64,000 nucleotides of DNA from contig NC_046675.1 of NCBI RefSeq assembly GCF_003369915.1, positions 7,254,001 through 7,318,000 of the forward strand. Reading direction: 5' to 3'. Positions 45,532 through 58,100 of this stretch are shown here, piece after piece. Positions within the stretch are counted from its first letter, which is position 1; every line of letters starts with the position of its first letter. Both the position numbers and the translations under genes were made by a program. Under the pieces are notes generated by a model that did no database searches, was not told where the DNA came from, and was given only the letters and a program-made list of their open reading frames with translations. This stretch comes from Drosophila miranda (Eukaryota > Arthropoda > Insecta > Diptera > Drosophilidae).

Positions 45532-47045
45532 ATGTTTCGCAGCAGCCTGGAGGGCAACGCCACAAACGTAAGTGCCGACGGACGCCATTATCTGTTGCCG
45601 CTCTCCTTATGCGCCCCCGTCCCTCTGCCCACCGTTGCAGGACAACTATGCGGCGTTCCATAGCAGGGGCGGCCTCAACCTGCTGGGCCTCCAAGACGTG
45701 TACTTGGACACGGCATCCACGCTAGGCTCTGGCAGCTCCAGTTTGCCACCGACGCCCAGCGTCTCGTCGGGCACACTGAGTCCCCCCAGCACTCCTCTGA
45801 CCCCGGAACCACCGCAATACGGTTCCCAGACTCAGTTCCCCCTGCTGACGGGCAACAGTAACATGAACATGAACATGAACATGGGCCTTCACACCGGCCA
45901 GAACATGCTGCTGCACCAGCATTACCAATACCACCTGATCATCCATCAGCAGCAGCAGCAGTTGGAGCTGGCCAACCATCACTTGGCGCTGGCCGCATCC
46001 GCGGCAGCTTCTGGTGTGAACCATCAGCAGAAGGATGAGATAGCTCGCTCCCTGAAAGTATTTGCTCAGCTGACAAGCGGCCCAGCAGGTGAGTAGGAGC
46101 AGGAGAAAAGATCGATTTACGAAATGGGGGAAAACAGAACAGAACAGAGCACGTACAGTTATCAAGTTTTCGGGTCAGTGCCCTTGTGTGCATTTTGAAT
46201 TCTCCAACACTTCCCAAATTAATCAAAACAGACGCGAAAAGACGCCATTTTAAATCAGTAAAATACAGATTTCATTAAATTTCGCAGAAAATGTGCCCGG
46301 CTCTACGCAGGATGTTATGCAGGAGTTTGCGAGCAACGGATACGCCAGTGATGATCTCAATTGCTTCGCTTACAGTCCGGCCCCTTCGCCGGCAAATCAG
46401 CTGCACCGCAATTTACCCGCTGCCGGAGCAGCAGCCAATCATCCACCTCAGGTTGTGCCCGCACCTGCCCCACTGTCCGCACGCTGGCTCCAAAACTATC
46501 GCGAGCAGCTGAACAATGTGTGGCGCTCCATGGGCTACATGCCCTGCATTGGGACCAATGCCAACGCGGGACTGCAGATGCACGCGCAGGTTCAGGCAGC
46601 ATCAAACAATCTGAGCGCCATGGGACTAGGGCTGCCGTTGCAGCCGGATCATTTCCGACATGGCAGCAATCCAAGTAACAACAACAACAAGATGAACAGG
46701 CGCTACAAGCCCAAAGAGGTAGGTGTTGCAATTCGAATTGATAGAGCAAGTTCTATTAAGGGCATTTTCTCCCGTGAACAGGTCAGCCGCCATTGCGTGT
46801 TCTGTGAGAACAACAACGAACCCGAGGCGGTGGTGAACAGTCACTCGGTGCGCGACAATTTCAATCGCGTACTGTGCCCCAAGCTGCGCACCTATGTTTG
46901 CCCAATTTGCGGGGCATCGGGCGACTCGGCACACACCATCAAATACTGCCCGAAGAAGCCGATCATAACCATGGAAGATGCCATCAATGCGGAGACATTC
47001 CGCCTGGCAAGGAGCAGCTACTACAAGCAGCAGATGAAGGTTTAG
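45532..47045 (+). CDS. nos: Nanos, translational repressor of germline and posterior fate
   Basis: Exons: 45532-45567, 45641-46088, 46288-46718, 46782-47045; 392 residues (about 400 in D. melanogaster). Nanos acts with Pumilio and Brat on hunchback and other mRNAs, making the posterior gradient and protecting germ cells. The start MFRSSLEG matches the fly protein as recalled. The middle is Gln/Asn/Met-rich and includes DEIARSLKVFAQLTSG and DVMQEFASNGYASDDL. The last exon has both CCHC zinc fingers: HCVFCENNNEPEAVVNSH with its later Cys, then CPICGASGDSAHTIKYC, and the SSYYKQQMKV end. Intron 3 is 63 bases and stop-free in frame. The 3'UTR has the expected Smaug hairpins. Confidence 0.97.
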
Positions 47046-47073
47046 AAAAAGTCTAGCCGAAGAACCCACACGG

Positions 47074-47086
47074 AACTCTGGCAGTT
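47074..47086 (+). promoter_or_regulatory. Smaug recognition hairpin 1 in nos 3'UTR
   Basis: AACT-CTGGC-AGTT: a fully paired 4-bp stem with the CUGGC pentaloop required for Smaug binding, 29 bases after the nos stop. It matches the known translational control element of D. melanogaster nos in place and loop. Confidence 0.88.
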
Positions 47087-47151
47087 TTAAGCTGCGCGTA
47101 TATAGCTTTATATATATGCGATTTCGGTTCCTGTGCTAGATACTAGATATT

Positions 47152-47166
47152 AGCGCCTGGCGCGTT
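47152..47166 (+). promoter_or_regulatory. Smaug recognition hairpin 2 in nos 3'UTR
   Basis: AGCGC-CTGGC-GCGTT: five stem pairs (one G-U) around the same CUGGC loop. Two such elements repress unlocalised nos mRNA in the known system. Confidence 0.88.
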
Positions 47167-48069
47167 CGATTTTATTGTTTCTTAAACTAGTCTGCGGCTA
47201 AGAGTGTAGTCAGTGACTGATTACTCAAATCAAATCAAAATTTGTTCTCTTATCGGAAACATTTTTTTTACATCATAAATCAATTTTTCTACAAACCAAA
47301 TAATTAATTAATAATTAGGAATACTCACAACATCGTTATACTTGTTAAATCGTGCGTGCCGATAGAAACATCTCACAAAATGAAATTTGAAAATAGTTTG
47401 TTTACGAACTTTCGGCAACATTTTCACAAATTTTCTGCCGCAAGAGGCAAATAGCGAAATAGCGCTACAATTTTGAAATAGATGACTTTGAATTTCGATC
47501 TGGTAATCGTATTGGAATATATGTTTCAAATTTGATAACGTAAAGTGAAACGAACGATTTCGTAGGCAACAAAATCATTGTGAAACTTTTTAAAATTTGA
47601 CACTAAATAGTTGATAAACAAACATTTTATTACATGTATCGCAAATACATTACATCGAGTATATTGATGTTATATATTTATTCAATCATGTTCTTCATTC
47701 GTTCGAATAATTTATCATATTCGTGGATCTATCATGACCATTATTTTTCAATTTTTTGATAAATGTTCACCTTATATTCGCCATCATGTCACTCCAAATT
47801 CGTATGGTATATTTAAAGAGTACAATTTTATATACTTTTTCATTTTTTTTTTATCAATGTAAGTACATTTGCTATCAAGTAAATCGGAACTATAATACAA
47901 CCCATTATCATAAACTATTTTCAAATTTGTCATAATCCAATCGGGATTGTGTTTAACCATAAATTCAAACTCGAATATTTTTTTCAATTTTTTTTTATAA
48001 AAATGTATACAAATGAAGTTGAAGTATGTGTCAAATAAAGATATGATCAACCGTCTACTCTCCATCTTC

Positions 48070-50020
48070 TTATTCCTCTTCGCCGTCGCGTTTTTTCTCG
48101 AACAGTGCCAGGAAGATGCCGTCGGTCAGATCGCTGTCGGGCAGGCAGTACAAGCAGTTCTTGCCAATTTTGGCGTACTCCTTGTCGCCCACGTTCTGCC
48201 ACTTGTTGCGCAGCGCCTTCTTGCAGCTGAGCATTTTGAAGGAGGGATTCAGCTGCAGGCAGCGCTGCACCACCTGCTCGTTCTCCTCCTTCCACAGCGA
48301 GCACGTGCAGTAGGCGATTCGCTTGACGTTGGGAAAGGCGCTCATCGCATGCGAAAGGATCTTGATCTGCAGGCCCGCTAGCTTGTAAAGGCGTTTGTCG
48401 TCTTTCTGCTCGTCGCAGACGCTAATACGGCTCTGCATGCCATTGCCGGAGCAGCTCGGATCCACCAGGATGTACTCCACATCCGGACAGCGTGTTGCAT
48501 CTACAGACAAAAGGAATGTTTGAGGACGGATAATCAATCTCGTTCGAAATATTTGACTTACCCATGGTCAAGGCATCGCCCAGAATGGGCGTGACAATCT
48601 CACATCCCGCTTCATTGGTAATATCGCACAAGGCCCTGTACCGTTCCTGAGACTGTTCAACGGCATAGATGCGTCCCTTGTTCTGCATCACATTGCACAT
48701 GTGCAGCGTTTTCATGCCTGGAGCGGCGCAAAGGTCCAGTACGGTGGATCCCACTGGCGGTGCCAACAACTCGGCAGCCAGACTGGTGGCCTTGTTCTGC
48801 AGAATGAACTTCTTGCTGTGAACGAAGTCGTGGCCGGCCCAGTAGTGTGCCCATTTGGGATGGAATATCAGTACACCCTCGACGTGCAGATCCGTCATGA
48901 ACTCATCCTCTTCCATGGCCCGGATGGCAGTCAGAAAGTCCGCATAGGTTGCCTCGGCCGGCAGCTCCTTGCGCCGCCATTCCTCGCTGGACAGGTACTC
49001 CAATGCTTCGGCAATGCTGAGCAGATTCGTATTGACGCGAACATAGCGCGGATTTGGCTCTGTGTGGTGATACAAATGAAAGAGCCTCGTTTAAAAGTGT
49101 GTTAAATGTACTTTTATTTTAGTAGCTTGAACACTATGTTACTGGTCCTTCTTCTGCTCAGCTTCATCCTGCTCCACTGTAGGCGCATCCTTTTCGCGGA
49201 ACGCCTTCAGCACGTAGAGAGCCACCACAGCGTTGACCACCAAGACGGCGGTCAGCACGGAATAGCAATTGCGTTCGAAGACGCTCAGTGCGGGGAAGGA
49301 TTCTTGCAGCCAGCTCTGCACACCAAAAAAGCCCAGGAAGGGCAAAGTGAACATGAGAACACTATAGACCAAGAGCCAGAGAAACACCTCCAAGCTTCGA
49401 TCTATCGACTGCTGGCGGGGACGCTCTGCAATTTGTGCATCAACATCATCGGCCGCTGGAATTGGCTCCGCGGCCAATACGGTTGCCTGCTTCTTGTTCT
49501 TTTTGCCCATTGCGGTGCTTTCAACCGGCTAATACTGTTACTAATAAGTCAATGTAGGAACACCTGCCTTTCTTTTGGATGTTTGACCCACTTATGGCCT
49601 TCTCCAATCGTTCCTTGTACTCGCGCACCGTTTGCACCGGTTTGCTGTCGCCGTTCAGTTGACCCCGTCCGAATAGAAGCTCCGTCACCAGCACCTTAGC
49701 CAGGGCCGAGTCGAGATTGGGATTGTCCTTCAGCAGACTCGTCTCCTCAATGGCGTTGTCCACGGCACCGCGATTGTCGCTATAATGCTTCAGCACCGCT
49801 TGCAGACTTCGAACGCGCTGTGGAGTGGGATGGGAAAATGAGATTTAGTCGCTCGTTCCTTTGCTCGATTTTTTGCTTGTGAGGCGTCAAGGCTTACTGC
49901 GTGCTTTTCCTCGAATATTAGGGATTTGATTGACTTTTGCTTTTCCAGGGCAACTTTTAATATTTTGGCTGTGGCCTTATATTGGGTTGGAACTTTTACG
50001 GAATGCGTGAATTTACTCAT
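48070..50020 (-). CDS. Nsun5: NSUN5-type rRNA m5C methyltransferase
   Basis: Exons on the minus strand: 49898-50020, 49592-49817, 48562-49059, 48070-48500; 425 residues (human NSUN5 429). NSUN5/Rcm1 methylates one cytosine of large-subunit rRNA in the nucleolus. The start MSKFTHSVKVPTQYK and AKVLVTELLFGRGQL match the N-terminal region; NPRYVRVNTNLL starts the catalytic part. VLDLCAAPGMKTLHM is the AdoMet motif, DPSCSGNGMQSR carries the motif IV Cys, and AYCTCSLWKEENE carries the catalytic motif VI Cys. The exon 2 donor is chosen as A|GTGGGT (phase fits 49059); a later donor near 49540 would add about 17 residues (ending YIDLL) but needs a different acceptor. The VMA21-like gene lies in that intron. 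Confidence 0.9.
49139..49510 (-). CDS. VMA21-like V-ATPase assembly membrane protein, nested in NSUN5
   Basis: 123 residues, one exon, wholly inside intron 2 of NSUN5 on the same strand. VMA21 is an ER membrane chaperone for assembly of the V-ATPase Vo sector. Two membrane spans (VFLWLLVYSVLMFTLPFLGF near 41-60 and CYSVLTAVLVVNAVVALYVL near 83-102) with a short loop between match VMA21 in length, spacing and the TLP / ALYV wording. Charged Lys-rich ends flank them (MGKKNKKQ; DEAEQKKDQ). If NSUN5 intron 2 is left unspliced, the NSUN5 frame stops at 49521 and this ATG follows after 10 bases, so a shared or two-cistron transcript is likely. Confidence 0.8.
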   Translation of the reverse strand: MGKKNKKQATVLAAEPIPAADDVDAQIAERPRQQSIDRSLEVFLWLLVYSVLMFTLPFLGFFGVQSWLQESFPALSVFERNCYSVLTAVLVVNAVVALYVLKAFREKDAPTVEQDEAEQKKDQ

Positions 50021-50541
50021 GATTGTCACGTGTGCAGTGTGAACGCAGACTTATTGATACAATATACGGTCTGACCACCAGAAATATACCATACTATTTT
50101 GAAAATATACCGTAAATATACTAATGAAAAAACAAACTTAGCCCTATAAACCCCCATAAACCCTCATAAACATGATAGCAACTTGAGTTAAACCGCGGAA
50201 AATAAAACTAATAATATTAATAATAATTTCTCTTGTAGGTCCACCCTACCTATTATCTTTCAATAAAAATAAGACCACGATATCTTTCACCTAAACTTCA
50301 AGTTTCATCATTTTCGTGGAGAGTACGTCAATACCCACTGCCAATGGGTTAATAGTTCTCTGTGTAAATGTTTCGATTTTGATAGAAGAGGAAGAAATGT
50401 AAAACGGTAAATTTATGGCATATTAATTCCAAAAATATAATTAAATAATATAATTGTACAACTAACCGGCAATAGTTTCTCAGCAGCCAATTTGGATTTT
50501 ACGTTTCATTCTAGCCAGCCTTAAAAGTACCAAAGAAGTAA

Positions 50542-51270
50542 ATGTTTTGCCGCCAGTTTTATCTTCCGCTACACCAATGCAGTCAGAGGACTCAGAAACT
50601 CTTACTGCGGAAGGGCAGGAGCCCACACTCCAGGACTTCAGAGTCCAGAAATCGACTTCGGTTTCTAATGGCAAAGGAAACGCCCTATCAAGAAGCCAGT
50701 AACTGGCACTGTTGCCGAGGAAGGAGGCCGAGGACTCAGCTGCTCGGCATGTCCGATTTCCAGTCCGAAACTGACCTTGTGGAGGAGCAGGAGACCATAA
50801 ATGTAGAATCGAAGACGTGCGACCTACCCAAGCTCAGCGGTGCTGCTAGAAAACGGCTTCGTTACCTTTTAGGAAAGGGAAAGCCCTACGAAGATGCCAA
50901 AAAACTGGCGTTGTTGCCTATGCCGTTGTTGTTAGGATGACTTCACCCGAGGGAGCTCCGAGGAAGAGGGCAATGTTGACACGTGCTAATTAAATTACAA
51001 CCGTCACACAAACTCAGGAAGTCGCCTTAGTGACTGGTTCGTCGCACTGCAATGCCATCAGGACCCATAAGTTGGCAATTATACATTGTGGGTATCCGTA
51101 TCATCTGCTGACGACGGACCAGCTATCCACAATCCAAAGGTATATTCTGGATGAAATAGTGGCTACGAGTGCTGGGACTGTGAAGCCCCTTTTTCACGAC
51201 TGCAGCTACAAACCAGGATGGATGTCTCTTACCTGCGGGGACGAACAGATTAAAGAATGTCGATGAACCG
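50542..51270 (+). pseudogene. Decayed DUF4780-family gene
   Basis: The first open piece (to 50940) has two copies of a family repeat: RLRFLMAKETPYQEA and SGAARKRLRYLLGKGKPYEDAKKLAL. After a stop and a shift, a second piece (51030-51266) reads HKLAIIHCGYPYHLLTTDQL, ILDEIV and CSYKPGWMSLTCGDEQ, the core of the DUF4780 domain seen in Drosophila gag-like genes and in ORF1 of LOA elements. The C-terminal half of the domain is absent and no frame joins the two parts, so it is broken. It could be an old retroelement relic or a dead host gene. Confidence 0.65.
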
Positions 51271-51389
51271 ATCGATGGAGAGCAGCTTTCCTGTGGCTCC
51301 AGAGCGGAAGCCGACATCGTCCTGGAAAGCGTCCCAACCAGTCCCGATAGACCGATCGACAGCGAGTAGCTTTCCTGTGGCTCCCACCC
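51266..51389. repeat. Two diverged copies of a ~40-bp word, ~83 bp apart
   Basis: ACCGATCGA..G.GAG.AGCTTTCCTGTGGCTCC occurs near 51267 and again near 51350, just after the DUF4780 relic. Confidence 0.6.
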
Positions 51390-52133
51390 TGACACTGTAG
51401 TGGACAGAGAGTGGTGTCGTTGCAGCAGAAAGGTCCGCAAGGTCCAATGGAACCATACCTTAAGGGATCGAAATGGGTCCACCCCTTTAGCGATCGTTTA
51501 ATGAGAGTAGGGTCAGGAGGCGCCAGAGGGACCGACTAATGACCCTCTTTCTACCTCCCAGAAGATAGTGACGAGGTGCCCACAAAGGAAGTCTGTGACC
51601 TAGTGGAGCAATGTTCGATGAAAAAAATCTTCGGTGGATTAACGCCAACTGCCACCAGACGATCTGGAGCAGACATATAATGTAATATATATATAGTATA
51701 GTATATATCATATGTACAATGTACATATTTAAGAGTACATATAAAAATAGGTGATGAAGGAACCATTCTAAATGCAGTTGGAAAGAAAACATCTACATAC
51801 ATGGACCACTGCTGTACGATCATGTCTGAAGAACCTATCTTCATGGGTAATAGTTTTAGAGCAGCAACTGTTATTCAAGTTATTCAAACGAATTAATTCC
51901 TTCTTTGTTTTATTTCACAACGACTAAAATGCGGTTCAAACATATCGTTTAGCTTAGCTAATAAAATTCATGCGTTTCGTTTAAAATTAAGAGCATCATA
52001 TTAATTAAACACATAAGAAAAGACAAACTACAGGCTAATACAGGTTTAAATGTTAAGTGGTTATAAGTAAACCCCAAAAATGGTTAACTGCTCGCAGCTT
52101 TATGCTAATTTCAGAATTTCACTATTGCATGCC

Positions 52134-55100
52134 CTACGTGCTGTGGCTGTGGCTGCGGCTGCTGCTGCGACTGCTGCTGTCGGACGTGATTAGGTGCAGT
52201 TTGGTGGAAATGGGTCTCAATGAGGATGATGGGGATGGCGATGACGATGTCGATGTCGATGACTGCGAGTAGATTGTGCTTCCGCTTCCGGTGGTGGTGG
52301 TGGTGCTGCTGCTACTGCTGCTACTGGGGAAAACGGAGGCACTGGTGCGCGTGAAAGGCACCGGATTGGAGTACTCCGTCACGGGCTGAGCACCAGGCCG
52401 AACTGGACTCTCCGTTGACTGGAACTCCTCCGGCAGTTCGCCGTGGAATGCTCCAAACTGCGGCGTTGTCCGTATCAGCTGCTCGAGAGGAGTGAGCCCG
52501 TAATGCGAGTGCCTCAAGAGGCCATTGTCCCGAGCATCTAGCTTGGGGGGCAGCACCAGGGACCCGTCCACCACGCTCTTGCCATCGAACGTGTACAGCG
52601 CCCCACTGGGCAGGCCGGCGTGGGGAATCTTTCGGTTGTCCGGCGGCAGGTAGTAGGTATCGATGCGCTCTGCGGCCGCGGCCAGTTTATCCTCCGGCTC
52701 CAGCTCATCCGCATAAAGTTCTTCCTCCTGCGAGTCTGGCCCGAAAAGGCTGGCCATGTCATCGTCGAAGACCTCGTGCTCTGGTTCTTGCTCCGGGGTG
52801 ACAATCGCTTGAGTTGTGCTCGACAGACCGACGGCTGCCGTAGATGGTTTCTTGGACGGCAAAACCGGCTCCTCCTCCAGCTCCTCGTCATCGAGTTTAC
52901 CCTCCATCTCCTCGTCCAGATCCTCACCGAACAATTCACCCAAAGTCGGCTTGCGCAGCTGGGCGGCTGAGGGCAGAGCATGCTCCACTGCTGCCGATGG
53001 CAATCGAAGTGCCGATGCCTCATCCACATCTGCCTCTGTGACCGCTTTCTTCATCTGGATGGACGCATTGGTGCTGTCCAGGGGAGAGGGTATGAACATG
53101 GGCTCGAAGCTCTGCGTCTCGCTTCCTCCCTGCTGGGCTGCCAGGAAGAGTGTGTCCGTTTCCATTACCTCATCGATCTCGGTGCCTGGATCCTCGCGTC
53201 GATGTGCCACCTGATCGATCAGCTCCGGCGGCAGTTGCACACCGCTGCCATCGGTCCGCATAATCGGCCGGAACCCACTCTCCACGATTACGGTATCGGG
53301 CTTGAAACCCTGATTGACGGCTGGTCGCATGCTGGCAATCTCCTGGGGGGAGGGCTCCTTCTGCAGGGGCCGCTTGACGATGATCGTCGTGGTGCTGGTG
53401 GTTGGCTGAGCCGTCGGGTTGGATTTCTGCTCCGGTTTCGAGTGGAGGTTAAAAAAGGCCGTGCTCTGTTGGGATCCCTGTGGTTCGTGGTCTATGTAGG
53501 GCACTGGCACAGGGATGACAGGCTGTGGCTTTTGTTTCGGCTTGGATCGTTCCCCGTGCTCCGCCTTACGCTGGCCGCTGGCCCCCAATTCCGTGGGCTG
53601 TCCAAGCAGCAGCACCGATGCGGCTATGGGCTGCAGGGGGAAGGGCTTTTCCTTGACAAACGGCTTCAGCAGACTGGGAACGGGCTTGCGATAGTGGTTG
53701 ACAATCAGCGAGGACTGCTGCAGGATGGCTGCCGGATGCGGATGGGGATGCTGCTGCGGAAGGATGGGCCTGGAGGCGGGCACCTTCTTGATGGGACCGG
53801 GATAGGGCCGTCGCCCGGGCAGCTTCACCGGATGGAAGAGCGGCGCATTCTGCGGCGGACGCAGATACTCGGACAGACCGATGGTTTTCTGGGCGAGCGC
53901 TGGAAGGTTACTGGTTAGATTGTGGTGATGCAGTGGATGCGGGTGCGTGTGCGGGTGCAGATGGGGGCTTATAATCGAGGGCGGGTGTGGGGCATGCTGC
54001 GGATGGTGCAGGCGGTGCAAGTGCAAGTGAGAGTTGTGTATGAGATGTGGGCCAGTGGCAAAGATGGGAAGTTTCGGGTGAGTGGGCAACGACAACGATG
54101 AGGGGGATGCAGATGCAGATGAGGATGCGGATGCAGATGATTTTTGAGAATGGGTTTCGCCAAGCAGTATCTCGGGCCGGACGGTGGCTAGTTGGGGGGG
54201 TAATCGAGAGCCATTGATGGTTATCTGGTGGTGGTCTTTAGGACGTATCGGCGGATGGGGACCCGAGTTCACTTCGTTCTGGTGGGGGTTGGGGCTGGGA
54301 TTGGAGTTGGATGGGTGCTTCCTTAGAAGGCTCTCCTCGAGAGCCTCAGCAGCGCGGATGCCATCTGAAATCAGTTTGGTTATTTCCGAAGATTTCGTTA
54401 TTTCAAAACTCAGTTTAGGCGGTGTTCCGTTCATATTGTGGTTCTTAATCAAATCGGTTTGGTGCTTCAATAAAAAATTATCGTTGGGGCTGACCTGGGT
54501 TTCGCGTCGGATCGATGGCTCGGCGGCATAGTCCTCGTGGACGGGCGCCGGCTCGGCCGCAGCCGCTGGCAGACGGATCTCGTGCTGCTCGGAGGCTGCC
54601 CCCTGGCCACCCACATCGCCCTCGCACGAGTCGTGCACGTGTATCTTCCAGCCCAGATAGCGGTGGGTGAAGCAGTGATAGTACACGGTGTCCGGTGTAT
54701 TCCTATCCGGCTTCCAGCTGATCACCCCTGGCTCGCCAGCATCGCACTTGAGTGTCAGGGTGCGCTGGTAGGCCCCGAAGGATTGGTAGTCATCTGCCGG
54801 CGGTCCCTCCACATCCGGGGTCCAGTTGCACAGGCGGCCCACGCCCGTGGGCGTCACCTGACCCGATCGCGAGCGATGAACTCCAGCAAATATGCGAACA
54901 GCCTGGGAATTGATTTCCAAATAATAAGCAGCTGGATCAGGGATCACTCTCCGAACTGTGGTCTCACCTTCTTCTCCTCCTCGCGCTTGTGCTCGTAGCC
55001 GCCGACAGGATCATCGCTGATGTAGAAAGGATGGTATTTGGCCGGGATGTCGGGGTTGTTGCCGCCCTCCACCACGAAGGTGTAGGTCTTGCCACGCACC

Positions 55101-58100
55101 ACATGGATCTCGGGGATGAGCAGGCCGTTGATGTACCAGGAAATGCCCCAGCCCACGTGGCCTACAGCAAACGAGAGATTAGATATCAAAGGGTAGAAAG
55201 AAGCCCAAAAAAACACTCACCCGTGATGGCTGGATAGCCATGCTTTCCGCCAGTTGGACCCATCTGGGCATAGAAGACGCCATCCTCCGGTTCGTGGCAC
55301 TGGATGGCCGGAATGTCCCAGGCCCCGTTGCTGTTCACGGGCTTGGGTGTGGGCACCGGGCGTCGCTGCGTAATGATGGCCGTCTCCTGGCGCCTCTGAG
55401 GCTGCTGGCGATGCAGAGCCTCGGCACGATTCTCATAGAACTCCTCCTCGGGCTCCAGATTGGGGTGTCCAGCGGGTGGATAGCCCTTGCCTCCGGTTGA
55501 GCTCTGGGCCTGGGGAGCGGCTTCTTCCTGCTCGTCGGAGCTGCTGCCCGGCTTTGCGCCCTCGGGCAGGGGACAGTTCCACTTGGGCTGCCGACCGAAC
55601 TCGATCTGATGCAGATGTTTGTTGTAGAAGGTGTGGAAGGAGACCTCTTTGAAGTCGTTCAGGGGTCCAATGGCCCAGACCACGGACTCGGCGTCCGTGA
55701 CGGAGATGGGCAGATCCAGGCGATCGGTGGCCGCCAGCGAGCGCTGATAGGTGACAATCGAGTAGCCATTGACCATGGCGGCATTCAGCAGACGGATGGA
55801 GTTGGTCTTCTCCATGATCTTGGTGTCGGGACAGGCACCGCGGCTGCCGGAGCACTGGGCCTTGCCCTCCAGGAAGTAGTCCTGGGCGAAGCCGTTGCCC
55901 GTCTCCGGATCCACCCAGGCTACGACCGCATCGGCTCCGATCATCTGGCTGATGTTCTTGTTCGGCGAGATGCCGAAGGACATGTAGTTGTTCGGTTCTG
56001 TGGAGGAGCAATGAGAATGAGAAGCACTCTGGGTGAGGGGATGGGCGGAGAGAGTAGGGGAGGGGCTGCTCTGGATTGCTGTTATGAAAATTCTACGGGA
56101 AATGGCAATCAACGAAAGTTGCTTGACCCAATTCCGGCCTGGCCTGGCCTTCTGGTCTGGCCAACCGGTTGGCGGGCATTTTCCAGGTGAAAATTCCTGC
56201 CGGCATTCTTAGCGGTTCCAAGACCAACAGACCAGCGTCAGTGGCAGTGGCAGTGGCTCCTAGATGGAGATGTTATTGCAACTATAACTATGGCGATGCT
56301 CGACGCTCGTTGCCCATGCCCATGCCTTAAGATTGCAGATGCAACCAGTAAATTGGTGTGGCCCCCGCCTCCTGCTATCCATCCATCCATCCATCCATCC
56401 ATGTATCCATTCATGTATCCATCCGCACTCGCAGTTGCGCAATAAAACCAGTCGTCATAATTCGCGACTTGTTATTCTGCCAACGATGCTGATCGCTGAT
56501 GCTGCCGATGCCGCTGTTGATGCTGATCGGTCAATTTGGATGCTAACTGGATTTCATTGTTGGCCCTCTCCCCTCTGCCCCTCCTTCTCCGTTTGTACGG
56601 GTATGTGTATGTCTCCCCTTTGCGAGTATTAACTGTACTTGAGAAAATGTCAAAGCATCATAAATCAACAGAAGCTGAAGCTGATCGAGGTGCAACCGCA
56701 TGGGACGAAGGCTTGTCACTGCCTGGGATAGGTCAGGCCAAGGGTGTGACGATGGGACGATCGCGCCTCTCTGTCTCAGTTCTTTGTTCACTCTGCACTT
56801 CTGTAGGAGCCACTGAAATGGTGAATCCTGTTTATGTTTAGGGACTTCTATAGTTTGTCATGTCAATTCTTTTACTTCGAGATTTATAAATGCGTTATAT
56901 CTGTCATGAGCCGGCAACCGAATTGTTTTGGTGGGTTTTTTACTGAGTAGGATCCGAAAATTTCGGTTTTTTCTTCTCGCTCACTCTCTATTTGATTTTC
57001 TGGTAGAGAGAACGAGAAAGCAATACACAAGTTTGCTGATTGCCTGTAAATTTTCGCACTAATCAAAAGAATTAAAGAGGCATGAGGCTGTAATTTAATG
57101 AAAATTGTGGATACATGCAGGACCACGATTACAATTACAAATTCTTCAATATAAGGAGATTTAAATTTTCCATAGCTTAGAGAACATATCTCTACCCTTT
57201 TTTTTTGAGTGTACCATCCCCACCAAAAAGAGGCCTAACCATAAGTTAGCATCTGCATTAAACCAGCAAAAATTAACACACTCCTCGTCCACTCTGTAAA
57301 ACCGCTAAGCTCGAATCGTTTTCACACTTTGCTGAATGTCAACGCAGTGGGAAGTGGTTGGGAGATGGATGGAGCTTGCAATAGCTTCCGCATTAATTAG
57401 CACTAATCCCCAATGACTTACCCAATTTGGCCACCAATTGCACCACAATGCTCTCCCCGGCCACGGCCCAGCGCACCTCAAAGGCCAGATCGTCGTAGAG
57501 CACCTCGCAGTTGAGTTTCGACTGGAAGAGAATTGGTTTACGGAGATTTCGCTTTAGGAATGGGATTTCGGGAGCACTGGTTGGGGGGGTAGCGGCTGTG
57601 AATGCGGGGTGTGTGTGCATGTGTGGCGTGGAGGGGGGTGGTGTGGAGGAAGGAGAGGGGATTGCCAAAGTCATAATTTTGAGCATACCCAAAATGTTTG
57701 TACTCTTTTGTTCTGCTGTATTCGAAAGATTTTGCTTTTTGGAATGGTTTTTTACAAAATGAAAAATGTTTTTGTTTTTTGTTTATTTTTTGGATTTCGC
57801 TTGGAGGTTAGTAGTGGAGATCGGATCGGGAATTGGGAATGGGTATGTTCCTGTGTTTACATGTGTGTGTGTATATGTGGGGGTTTGTGGGTGTCTTTCT
57901 TTGTGTGTGTGTGTGTGTGTGTGTGTGTTGTGGGGGAGTTGAGGAGGAGTCAGTGATAGGGGGTCAGTGTCCCAGAAGTAGACATGCCACACAGATTTCA
58001 TTTTGTATAAGACGCTCCCAACGAACAGCAAAAGTTGATCAAGACAACAAAACACAAATAACAAGCACGTGAGTATTACAAGTACATATATATATATTAG

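Larger units (their letters stand above)
47046..48069. other. nos 3'UTR and AT-rich spacer to NSUN5
   Basis: The first part is the nos 3'UTR with the two hairpins. The rest is AT-rich with T8-T9 runs and no coding signal. NSUN5 ends at 48070 on the other strand, so the genes converge. Confidence 0.7.
50021..52133. other. Spacer between NSUN5 5' end and Skeletor 3' end
   Basis: Contains the NSUN5 promoter side, a decayed DUF4780 gene (50542-51270), a diverged short repeat (51266-51304 and 51349-51389), a TATATA-rich patch near 51680 and TTTATT at 51909-51914, a likely minus-strand polyadenylation signal for Skeletor. Confidence 0.6.

Noticed and set aside
46719-46781. In-frame read-through of nos intron 3 as coding
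   Set aside because: The 63 bases have no stop, but GTAGGT and AACAG borders and the recalled nos protein (KE followed by SRHC) show it is an intron.
52980-53918. 312-residue plus-strand frame opposite the Skeletor last exon
   Set aside because: Antisense shadow; the minus-strand frame joins in phase to all upstream Skeletor exons.
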